From: Spirometra erinaceieuropaei
Taxonomy: Eukaryota > Platyhelminthes > Cestoda > Diphyllobothriidea > Diphyllobothriidae
Reading direction: 5' to 3'
Assembly (NCBI GenBank): GCA_902702965.1
Contig: CACRXP010000635.1
Location: forward strand, 155,672 to 219,671
Length of the DNA stretch: 64,000 nucleotides
Both the position numbers and the translations under genes were made by a program. Below the pieces are notes generated by a model. That model was not told the origin of the DNA. It ran no database searches and was given only the letters and a program-made list of their open reading frames with translations. Below, one piece after another: positions 22,357 to 30,939 of the stretch (its first letter is position 1; the number at the start of each line of letters is the position of its first letter).

Positions 22357-22414
22357 GGATTTAAGCTGGCGCCCTCCAAATTCACGTTATGTATCCTATC
22401 TTCTGGGCTACCAG
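22357..22414 (-). repeat. Decayed tRNA-derived SINE head
   Basis: The minus strand reads CTGGTAGCCCAGAAGATAGG and, about 35 bases later, GCTTAAATCC, a degraded B box. The start matches the SINE head at 21431-21442. Confidence 0.4.
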
Positions 22415-22751
22415 GGTCTTGGCTGTTAACCGTGAGAACAACCAATAATCAGTCAAAATTTCCCTTTGTCTGCTAAGGTTGGCCCGTTTCTCACTCTGGC
22501 GCTCATGAAAGGTTAGGAGGCACAAGTCGATGCAGACATGGGTAGTCGGCAGTCCTACTCCGACCTAGCACGCATTGATGCTGCTCGAGTTTCATATTTT
22601 CATCGTCTGTTATAAAAACTGCCGTCATTACCTTGACAAATACCCGCGGTAACTGTCCGCGCTGTAAGCCGGTGGGAAGTGTGTATACACTACCAGATTT
22701 AAAGGAAGACGAAGGCACGATCAGTGGGATGGTAGATTTATTGGCCTTAGC

Positions 22752-22781
22752 TTTCGAACTCGAACAGGAGTCCATCATCAG
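22752..22781 (-). ncRNA. Hammerhead-ribozyme-like motif at a PLE 3' end (copy 5)
   Basis: The minus strand has a perfect core CTGATGA, then a 6-bp stem II (GGACTC with GAGTTC, one G-U pair), then a perfect GAAA. GC-TAAG-GC follows as a 2-bp stem III, then CAAUAAAUC. The base before the presumed cleavage position is C where U is expected, so cleavage may be weakened. In frame it reads S-D-D-G-L-L-F-E-F-E-S-stop, and the frame can be followed, with older stops, back to the PLE at 23063-24047 on the same strand, about 280 bp upstream. Confidence 0.7.
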
Positions 22782-23062
22782 AGACTACTAGAGTGCAGCA
22801 GCGTGTAAAAGTTCATATCATTGGGCTGCGAGTGGGGAGGGGGGGGGGACAACGTCCGTGGTTAGATCTGGTTTGTGCTGCCTGGCCCACAATGGTCCTC
22901 CGGCGTGGTGACGTCGTCTGTACTTCGCAGCGATGTGAGCTGCGCCCCCTGGCTTCGTGGGCGGAGTGCGTGATAACACGCAGTCAAATCAATGTGTCTA
23001 TTGATAGAGTTGGCGTCCGACCCTCACGCCTCCAAAAGTTCTCGCCCCGTCTTGTTGCCGAC

Positions 23063-24047
23063 TCACGCCAATATCCGCGTGTTAGTGAAGTCGAATTCAT
23101 GGCCTTCCTCCAGTGCGTGAGTGACGACTTGAGATAGTGGCTCGCCTCTCCGAATGGCCCGTTTGTGCTTAAGTATTCGTGAGCTGAGAAGTCGTATTGT
23201 TTGGCCTGTGTAATGACAAGGACAGTTATGGCACGGAATTTGATAGACTACGCCTGACTGCTCACCTGCGTCCAGCCGATCTTTCATTTTCATGATCCTG
23301 CTACGCATGGTAGCCGCCGGTTAATGAACGATACCCACGCCGCGAAGCTTTCTGTAGCCTCGGATACATTCTTTATGTACGGTAAGGAGTGCCAAATTGT
23401 TGGTCTCTCTCCCGTTTGTCCGTCGTGGGTGCTTGCGTATGCAGCGGTTGATGAAACTATTTGGACAGCTTTTCTTTGTCAACTGGTGCCTGAGATGCCG
23501 TAGTTCTTGCATCCTTCCTTCGGGCTCGCTACAGTGCGTTTTTATCCGGTCGAAAAGCGCCCTTACGCAGCCCCGTTTATGCACCAATGGGTGGTTGCTA
23601 TGATAGTTGGGGACCTGGGTTGTATTGGTCGCCTTTCTGTACACTGTAGTGTTGAGTTTACTATCAGGTGTGCGCGTGACGAGCACGTCAAGGAAGGGTA
23701 GTTTCTCGGCCTCCTCTTCTCTTGTAAACTGAATGTCGGGGAGGGTGCTGTTGAGCAGGTCTTGAAAAACCCGATGGCTTGTCCTCAATAACGACGAATG
23801 TATCGTCCACGTGTCAGCGTCAAAACAAAGGCTTATAGTGGCTGAGAGTAACCTTTTCCAGATCTTGTAGGACCAATTCCGTAACTAGGCTGGATATTGG
23901 GGAACCCGTGGATGTTCCTTTGATTTGTTCGTATGTTCTGCCATGATCGTGCCTTCGTCTTTTTTTAAACAAGAACCTGAGATGCGCATATTCCCTTCCA
24001 CTACCAGATTTGTCGGAAAACCCTTCATCAGATGGAGGTGCTGTCAA
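23063..24047 (-). mobile_element. Penelope-like element fragment: reverse transcriptase and GIY-YIG endonuclease
   Basis: Segment 24047-23820 (minus) carries the RT finger/palm block GTSTGSPISSLVTELVLQDLE. Segment 23788-23321 continues after the catalytic palm with LPDIQFTREEEAEKLPFLDV and NYHSNHPLVHKRGCVRALFD. Segment 23308-23063 is the endonuclease: SGVVYQIPCHNCPCHYTGQT, R-L-L-S-S-R-I-L-K-H-K and E-G-H-E-F. The frame shifts between segments, and the YxDD motif falls at a break near 23800 (text there reads like WTIHSSLL on one frame). It is 5' truncated near 24050. The downstream C-terminal tail to 22752 holds several stops. It is a dead copy, but of a different subfamily from that at 6984. 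Confidence 0.85.
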
Positions 24048-24049
24048 CA

Positions 24050-25011
24050 GCCTACGCCACCAGAACCGTCCCTTTGAGCTGTGCCATACACGAAGTCAAC
24101 GATACGCCACCAGATTTTAAACTTGTACGTGTCAGACCTGCTAGCCTTTGATTTGCGGTTAACCAGTCGAAGGTTCTAGTGTGCTGTAAGTGGTGGCTAG
24201 CGTCCTCGGTTCACAAGCTATGCTGAGGGAACTAGGTTCTCCCCTTCGACTTTTAAACTACAGTATCTACCAGAAAGCACACGGTGAACGCTCCGGGGGA
24301 GGGTGGGTACTGATGGGCCGAGCCTCTCGCACTCGAGTAGTGCAGCGACAAAATATCAGCGAAGCACGTGTCTGCGTTCTTTGCTAGTACCTGTGCCTTC
24401 AATTAGGGTAACATCATACAGCATATGAACATTACTGAATGCCTGTTGAAAGTTTTTGAATGTAACACGGTTAACCCCTGGAGCTAAGGGATTTCGGCAC
24501 AAATATTCACATCAACTTTCGGACTGAGCCTATGAAGCTTCATTCCGACCGACCTACTCCAAGTTAGCACAGTAATTTCAGACTAAAAGACCCAGACATG
24601 CCATTTCCTTCGAAGCAAAGTTGCATCAATTCAAGTACCAAATGCGCTTACACGACTGGTGAACTGTCACTGAGAAACTTAGCGCCTGACAAACGCGACT
24701 TACAGGACGTTAGGGGAACGGTGCGACCGAAATCAAGCTCGGTGGCTGGTGATGATCCCTACACTAGGACGCTTTGTGTCGCGAATGGGCGGACTGCAAA
24801 AGCGACTGCTCAAGAAATAGAAAGGCGTGAACGTTTTTAGAATGCACGTAAACACTAAAGAACTAAAGCAACAATAAAAGTGAACGGCATGACTAGTAAA
24901 TACATTATGGGGCCAAAGTATGTGGGGGTATGTATATGTACACTGAAAAGGGATTCGGAGATAACACACTGCAGTTCGGCATGTCAGTTCCTGACTTTGA
25001 AAATCTGCGAG
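24050..25011. other. Region between PLE fragment and the IRF terminal exon, no gene recognised
   Basis: An 80-residue plus-strand frame (24598-24840) has no known domain. The 3' untranslated region of the IRF gene, read on the minus strand, should occupy part of 24700-25011. I did not find a clear AATAAA on that strand near the stop. Confidence 0.3.
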
Positions 25012-25527
25012 TCAACTCTTGAAGTCGGTCCCAAGGTTGAGGAGGGTGTCTTCGGATATGTAAGGCTTTATGTCCATGCCTTCGGCTGCGTTCATAAATT
25101 CCGCATGGCGGGACTCAAGATCGTCTCCATCCATATTTTGGAGCAAATCATCTTCATGAATGCCGGGTGCTTCGTAGTTTAGGTGGTCCTGGTCATCCAG
25201 AGGAATCTCGACGCCCTCCTCGATGACAAGTTCGGAACTGGATGATCGATCCGGCAGGCCATCAGCTAAGTTTAAAGTATCCGCAGTGTGAATTCCTCCG
25301 TCCATATCCTCCATCTTAGCAATAGAGTCGGCCGACGCAGAGGATCCGATGCGGACATACGATGGGTCATAAGGATTCTTGTCAAATGCTGTAGATTCGT
25401 TCCGATAGGAAACATGCATGTCACAATCCAGGGGACGACCACCGTTGACCTCAGCGTCTTGAGGGGGCTGGTGTAGAGGTATGCCGTTTGAGAGACCTTC
25501 CTCTAGCTTCGGAAATTCCGCAGAAGC
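25012..25527 (-). CDS. Probable terminal exon of the IRF gene (acidic C-terminal tail)
   Basis: The minus strand has a strong acceptor (pyrimidine-rich TTTTCTTGTCGCTGTCATGTTAG) ending at 25528. A 171-residue open frame follows and stops at 25012-25014. Its phase 0 start fits the phase 0 donor of the association-domain exon at 27966. The protein is acidic and Ser/Asp/Glu-rich with patches such as ELVIEEGVEIPLDDQDH and NYEAPGIHEDDLLQNMDGDD, ending MDIKPYISEDTLLNLGTDF. That composition suits a transactivation or regulatory tail. Membership of the IRF gene is inferred from strand, order and phase only; the exon could belong to an unrelated gene. The + strand frames are shadows. Confidence 0.55.
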   Translation of the reverse strand, partial: ASAEFPKLEEGLSNGIPLHQPPQDAEVNGGRPLDCDMHVSYRNESTAFDKNPYDPSYVRIGSSASADSIAKMEDMDGGIHTADTLNLADGLPDRSSSSELVIEEGVEIPLDDQDHLNYEAPGIHEDDLLQNMDGDDLESRHAEFMNAAEGMDIKPYISEDTLLNLGTDFKS

Positions 25528-27965
25528 CTAACATGACAGCGACAAGAAAATGCAGGTGGAGCAGGTGAGGTAAGACAATGATTAAAGAGCTTTTGTGAGG
25601 AAGACGGACCTCTGAATGAAGTCTGATATGCTGTCAAAACAGCCATTTCTAAAAAGTAAACGACGAGCGCAGGTTTGAAGGGCTGAAGCGCTAGAGGCAA
25701 CCTCGACCAAAGAATTTGGTCAGCCGATGGGAGACCCACCTGTACCAGAACTACGAAAACGGCTTAAGGTACTTAAGGTTGGCTAGACCATGCATGACCA
25801 AAGCCCTACGGCGGGTGACCAAACTGACTAAACATGATCGAAATCCAGAAGACCCGCCGACAATTGCGAAGTTTACTTACTGCCCTGGAGTTAAGGAAAG
25901 GGCTTTTCATAGTGCGGAATCCGTGTCTAAGGTAACGTGGGCGGAGATCGATGTGTTTATATTTAGGCGATTTCCATAGCTAATAGCCACTGCAGACCAC
26001 ATGCGTGCTTGTGTGTTTTTAAAAAAGGACGTTCTCATCTACGTGAGGTTTAGCAAAACAATCTTTGATATTTTGAAGCTTGATCGTTAAGTCCACGTAA
26101 TTCAGGCGAGGCAATACGTTAGGTGGCCAAGTTATTTCGAAAAAATATAGGCTCTTTTCTAAAAATTAGGAGTCGTAAGTCTGTACTAGATTGTGACCTA
26201 AAACAGCCGTGATGCCGACCGATAACCTTATGCTGCCAGGCGTATACAAGCATTTGAAGAGTAATCGCCGAATAGCCAACCGTCTCGGCTAATTGAATTT
26301 TCGAGTATATGGTAAGATGATGCTTGCGCGGTTGAATTTCGGTGCATACATTATCTAGCAACTGATTAGATGTCGTATTAATCGTTAGAGGCATTTTCAA
26401 GTTCATATGAAGACTCGGCGGCACAATTAATAGGGACTAGAAGAAAACAAATATAACGGGAACGGTTCCAAAATGAAGAGCAAAAGGAGCCTTTCCAAGG
26501 AAAATAAAAACTGCTAGTTGCGGTCAGAGCAGGATATGAACGGACGAGACAATGTAAGTCCTTGACTTTGTAAAAAGGTGAAGGATTTGGGCATTCGCCT
26601 GACGAGTCGAACAAAGTAGACTTAAAAAGTAAGATCAAGGACATATTCATAGTAGGCCTTGGCTGTAGATGTCAACTTCCCTTAGCCACTAGGTTTGGCG
26701 TTTTGCTGAGCCTACAAATGACGCAAACTGCCGTCTGTAGAAAAAGACAACGTTCAGGAATTCATTGCATATGAAAAAAGTTTAAAGGAAGTGACTTATT
26801 GCAAGTTTTGACGACCACAAACGGCAGTTATATTTTCAAACAATCGACTTAGGACACCGAAAGGTATTCGCTGACATTTCTGAGACGCATCGAAATTCGA
26901 CTAACTCCACTGCTGCCAAAACAGTGATTTTACGGAAGGAAAACTTCCTTATACACAGAAAGTGATACGCTTATGATTGCATTTGACAATCAACTTCTGA
27001 TTTATTAGTCACAGACCTGTATTGCTACGTCCCCATAATATCCTCCTCACTCTATTCAACCAAATCTTAGACAAAGCACACTGAAGGCTCCGACGCAGAT
27101 TCCTACACAATTTTTTGAGACTGCTACGCATCAAACTGCTGACATTACACTAACCCTTGGGGGATATTTAGACTGAGGACAATCCAAAATATCTTTCAAT
27201 GCTGATGTGTTTGTGTTGCTTAATTTATTTAGCAGTCATCATGGCCATGTATTTGACGTCGATCTTTGCATTTTCGATACTTCCGCTTTTCTTTAGAAGT
27301 GGTACTCTTTAAATAACGTAATATCAATTTCAATATCCCTGCTTTTTCATTTAACCGAGGGTCGCTGATTTTTAAGTGAGCGTTATAGTCGACGCACATG
27401 GGCCGGTTTAAGTAGGTTTTTTCGGGAATCAGCGCATATTGCACGAGTTAGGTCACCGACTGTATGCAACTGTCCCAAGCTGGTATAGGCTCTGCCGGGG
27501 TGTTTTGAGAAATGACAAAATAGGACTCCTGGTTCGTGCCGCGCCGTTAATTGACGATCCCGGCTTGCCTCTGTCGAGAGCAAAATTAGAAGAAACGGGC
27601 TACAAGAAAACTGTGGGAGCTTTGACGAATTTGGGCAAGCCTAAGCAATCATTTCGGTAGTATCACGCAACTTAGACTGTCGAGCACTAACGGCTATATA
27701 AATACGGCCAGTGCTAAATGCGCACAGAAAATTGCGCTCCTCAGTGAGTCATACAAAGCAATGGACCGATAGGGACTCTTTGGCATTATGAAACTGGAAA
27801 GAGCAAGGGTTAGCCTGGCAGGTGACATAAAAGAGCTACCTAGACGTCCATTCAACACAGTCAACAGGGATTGTGACTATTCTTACCAAACGGCTTAACG
27901 TGCTAAAATGTTAGTGAATTTGTTGGCAAGGTACAGTAACATGAATCGGTTGAAGTGAAAATTAC
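25528..27965 (-). other. IRF gene intron region, probably with one small unresolved exon
   Basis: Between the association-domain exon and the acidic tail exon. No conserved frame is obvious except the short stretch at about 27290-27435. The other frames (26119-26424 -, 26378-26650 -, 25716-25979 +) show no domain. Confidence 0.45.
27290..27435 (-). CDS. Candidate exon completing the IRF-association domain (unproven)
   Basis: On the minus strand one frame reads MCVDYNAHLKISDPRLNEK, followed by a helix-like AGILKLILRYL. Vertebrate IRF association domains end with a strand and helix of the pattern L-x-I-S-x-P-x-L followed by an amphipathic helix, so the match is suggestive and sits in the expected place. 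The problem is that an in-frame TAA lies upstream at 27448-27450 and no AG acceptor occurs between it and the motif. A one-base error in the A6 run near 27418-27423, or a non-canonical splice, would be needed. Treat as a hypothesis. Confidence 0.3.
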
Positions 27966-28874
27966 CTTTTGTGCTTGGAACCAGGCACGACAGCTGGCGA
28001 TGCGGCACCAAACAAGTAGACTATCGGTGGATACGCCCGGTCTCAGCTGTTGTCCGAAAGAGAGAACAATCTCAAACTGTGGCCTGGGCCCTTGTCGTCG
28101 ACGGTGATACTCCAAATCCGCCATAAACTGGGAGTAGTCAAACACTTTTGTACACTCTTTCCTGCTAAGGTTTTTCAGGAAAACATAGTCACCCCCGCTA
28201 GGTGCATAGACAAAGACGGCGCATTTGCAGAGCCTCTCAACGTAAATGCTTCCACGCGAAGAAGTGACAATGACACCTCGGTACATATTGTCGAGTAGGA
28301 GATTGACATAAGAACGATTAGCGTCAGACACGTGACGAATAATTTGGGCTTCAATAGCATCGGGAACAGCTGAAGAACTTGCCTGGAAAGGAGAATCGAG
28401 TAAGGTAGTAAGGCCTACCTCATCGTATCGTCCAAAGTAAATGCAGCAGCCATTAGGGTTGGTTACTATGGAATCTTTGACCCGGATATTTAAATGTTGA
28501 ATCCGTACGCCTAACTGGTGGAATTCCGGTTCCATTACGTCAGGAAGGAGGGGCAGAAATGACTGAGAATTTCCATTCGTCAGATCATAACCAGGGCTCT
28601 GATACGCGGTGCCATGCATAGGAGCAACCTTTCGCAATATCGAGGGTGGGAGAGGAATCGGTTGGACCCCACGGTTGGCGTACGGTTGCCAGCTTGGTCT
28701 GTTGAAGGCGGCAGACTCCTCGGAGAAACCAGTTATTTCTTGGACCGCACCGACATCCAAGGAGTCAGCAGTCTCTGAGATACTAAACGCTGGCGACTGT
28801 TCAACTGGTGCTGGCTGGGCTTGCGCGCGCAAACTTAGCTTTTTGAGGAATAACTGGTCATGAGCTCGCCGCAG
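27966..28874 (-). CDS. Interferon regulatory factor, exon with linker and IRF-association domain
   Basis: The exon follows an acceptor (CGACTCCTAG) ending at 28875 and runs 303 codons in phase 0 to the donor AAG|GTAATT at 27966/27965. It first encodes a basic stretch (LRRAHDQLFLKKLSLRAQ) and a Pro/Ser/Asn-rich linker of about 100 residues. The association domain follows: LGVRIQHLNIRVKDS, GCCIYFGRYDEVGL, GVIVTSSRGSIYVERLC, CAVFVYAPSGGDYVFLKNLSR, then PQFEIVLSFGQQL. This order (first strand, R-G-x-I-Y-V-E-R-L-C, F-x-I-x-L-x-F-G-x-x-L) is the MH2-like IAD fold by which IRFs dimerise. The domain is cut at FQAQK, so its last strand and helix must come from another exon. The TTG at 28832 is an internal leucine, not a start. 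Confidence 0.9.
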
Positions 28875-28916
28875 CTAGGAGTCGAGATGGTGATTAAAAA
28901 TAAATAGGAGGCTTAC
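28875..28916 (-). other. 42-nt intron of the IRF gene
   Basis: Minus strand GTG|GTAAGCCTCC ... CGACTCCTAG|CTG. Both flanking exons are phase 0, and removing the 42 nt joins the DNA-binding exon to the linker/association exon. Without splicing the upstream frame ends at the TAG that forms the acceptor. Very short introns are known from flatworms. Confidence 0.8.
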
Positions 28917-29459
28917 CACTGCGATTGGTCTGCAGCCGCTTGCAGGTCTAACCAGTCTTCTAATAAAAAAGGCGGGCCTCTTTCCTCCCAGAAGAGTGGT
29001 TGGTTGCATGCTGCGACGGACGACGGAGGAAAGGTGAAGAGGAGGTGGATTTGCCATAGCCGGGATGCCATCGAAAATCATGCTAGCATTCCTAGACGCG
29101 TTCGCTCGCCAGAGAGATTCCGTCTTGCTGATGAAGCGGTAAACCTTAAAGGGTTCATCGCAATGCAGGTTGTGTCGTTGTTTGACCTCTTGGATGTCAG
29201 GGGCCTTGTTTAAGGCACATCGCAAACGCGTCTTCCACATCGGCCAATCAGGATCATCAATGCCTTCGCGATAGCGGCCAGTGACAACGGCCCAATCTTT
29301 GAAAATGGTGGCGTCTTGTTCCGTCCATGTATGTTTACTATGGTGTTTCCAGGGGATGCGAAAAATTCCCTTTTCATGATCAATCCAGTTTAACCCCTCG
29401 ATCCAACCTTCGTTTAAGCGACTTTCTAGCCATGGACGAAGGCGGACACGAATGTCCAT
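28917..29459 (-). CDS. Interferon regulatory factor (IRF), first coding exon with DNA-binding domain
   Basis: IRFs are nuclear transcription factors that bind GAAA-type repeats through a winged helix with five tryptophans. This exon encodes 181 residues from the ATG at 29459. The domain spans about residues 5-110: RLRPWLESRLNEG, GLNWID, FRIPWKH, HTWTEQDATIFKDWAVVTGRY. Trp 10, 25, 37, 45 and 56 match the pentad spacing. The recognition helix WKTRLRCALNKAPDI keeps the Arg-Cys-x-x-Asn contacts (R80, C81, N84), and FKVYRF closes the domain. After residue 115 the sequence is a variable linker. The ATG directly follows a strong acceptor (CTCCTTTTCTTCGTGCCTACAG), so a non-coding 5' exon or spliced-leader addition is likely. 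The + strand frames are shadows. Confidence 0.95.
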
Positions 29460-29568
29460 CTGTAGGCACGAAGAAAAGGAGTTTTCTAGAAAAAATACGC
29501 TCTTGACATTTTAAAACAAGAGCGTGCAAGAACACAAACTTTCGAGTACTAAGTCGTATGACTAGAAA

Positions 29569-30440
29569 ATGTACGCCAGAAGATACATAAAAGTTACTCA
29601 TGAGTATACTCGTAGAGAAGCCTATGGGCGTTTGGTCCCAGGAAAGTACCTAAAACTACAATTTGTGAGCTGGGAAGACCAGAGGGACGGAAATGCGAAG
29701 GTACAATGCCCACGGCAGTTCGAAATGCAAAGAATCAACTTGCTTCTAAAATCTGTAATGTGCGGCGACGGTTCAGCCATTGCAAGCGAAGTTCACCAGT
29801 GCCCTGGTTGCGTACAGGAACAGGTATACACTAGGAAAAGTCGACATCACTTCTGTAAACCACTAACTAAAATTCAAAAAAGTGTTGAAATCCCTTTTGG
29901 TGGACTTGAACTTACGTTCTCACCTTGTTCTATGGCTGCCGCTTGCGTCGAACCCTACGGTTGGTTTCTTAATCTGACACCGGACTACAAGTCTATCGCT
30001 AATAAATCTCGTAGACACACCAATGTGGATGAGAGCTCTATACGAGAAGATATTCGTCGCCTCCTTTCTGAGGGTGTGGTTGAGCATTCATTATCCCCCC
30101 CCCTGGCGGGCCCAAGTTTTGGTGGTAGCCAATGAAAACCACAAAAAGCGGATGGTTGTCGACTATAGCCAAACGGCCAAAAAATACACTTCTAGATGCC
30201 TACCCCTCCCCCAGAATAGACGAAATGATTGCTCATATTGCAAACTACGACACGCATAGCATTCTTGATCCCAAGAGCGCCTACCACCAGATACCCATCT
30301 GGGGAGAGGAAAGACCATACACTGCCTTCGAAGCTTGTGGGTGTTTGTGTCCATTTTGTCGTACCCCGTTTGGTGTGAGCAACGGGGTTGCGTGCTTCTA
30401 GCGGACCATCGATGACATAATTACGGGAAGATGGGTTGCC
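29569..30440 (+). pseudogene. Gypsy (Ty3-type) LTR retrotransposon reverse transcriptase fragment
   Basis: From about 29950 the translation gives the Gypsy RT layout: a tether with VDESSIREDIRRLLSEGVVE, then RMVVDYSQT, then DAYPSPRIDEMIAHI, SILDPKSAYHQIPI and FEACG ... RTPFGVSNGVACF. These correspond to RT motifs 1-4, with D-x-x-S-A-Y-H-Q in place of the usual D-L-x-S-G-Y-H-Q. Two frameshifts near 30110-30180 and a stop near 30400 break it, and the YxDD motif and everything downstream are missing. The first 120 residues of the open frame (29569-29920) are not recognised. It starts 109 bp from the IRF initiation codon in divergent orientation. Confidence 0.75.
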
Positions 30441-30930
30441 CGTTAGGCTAACTGCTGGCTACCCGACGTGTCCACAGGTGGTGGATAGTGAAACGGCCTT
30501 CGGTGGAGGTTAAGTGCGAAATAAGCAGGCCCAAGTCTAACGAAAAAGCAGTTGCGGACCAGTATCGAGTGCTACCAGTGTGGAGGGCTGCGGTTTGGCA
30601 TGCTAAAAACCTTATAAAAACCGTCAAGTCCGATGACGGCATTGTGACATGGCGACCGTGAATTGCCATCAAACAAGTTTGCTTGCCACCGCTGCCTTGT
30701 GGTCAGTCTTCTAAGCCAAAGCGCTAGAGGAGACAACTTCGAACGAACAATCCGAGCGGCTGTTGGGGACCCGCCTGTACTCAAAATTCCCAAGAAACCT
30801 CATGAAATATGTCCGACTACAGTATTACGACCCATGCTACGGCGTCCACGGCAACTAACGCGCTCCGCAACTCTGGTCCAGTGGTGCGGGCGAATAGTAT
30901 GCGAGCTGAACTACTCAATCGGGGACGGAC
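30441..30930. other. Unassigned sequence between Gypsy and RTE fragments
   Basis: Contains a 108-residue plus-strand frame (30663-30989) without a recognised domain. It is likely repeat-derived. Confidence 0.3.
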
Positions 30931-30939
30931 TCTTCATAT

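Noticed and set aside
26378..26650. Minus-strand frame as an additional IRF exon
   Set aside because: No likeness to the end of the association domain and no clear phase-0 acceptor/donor pair.
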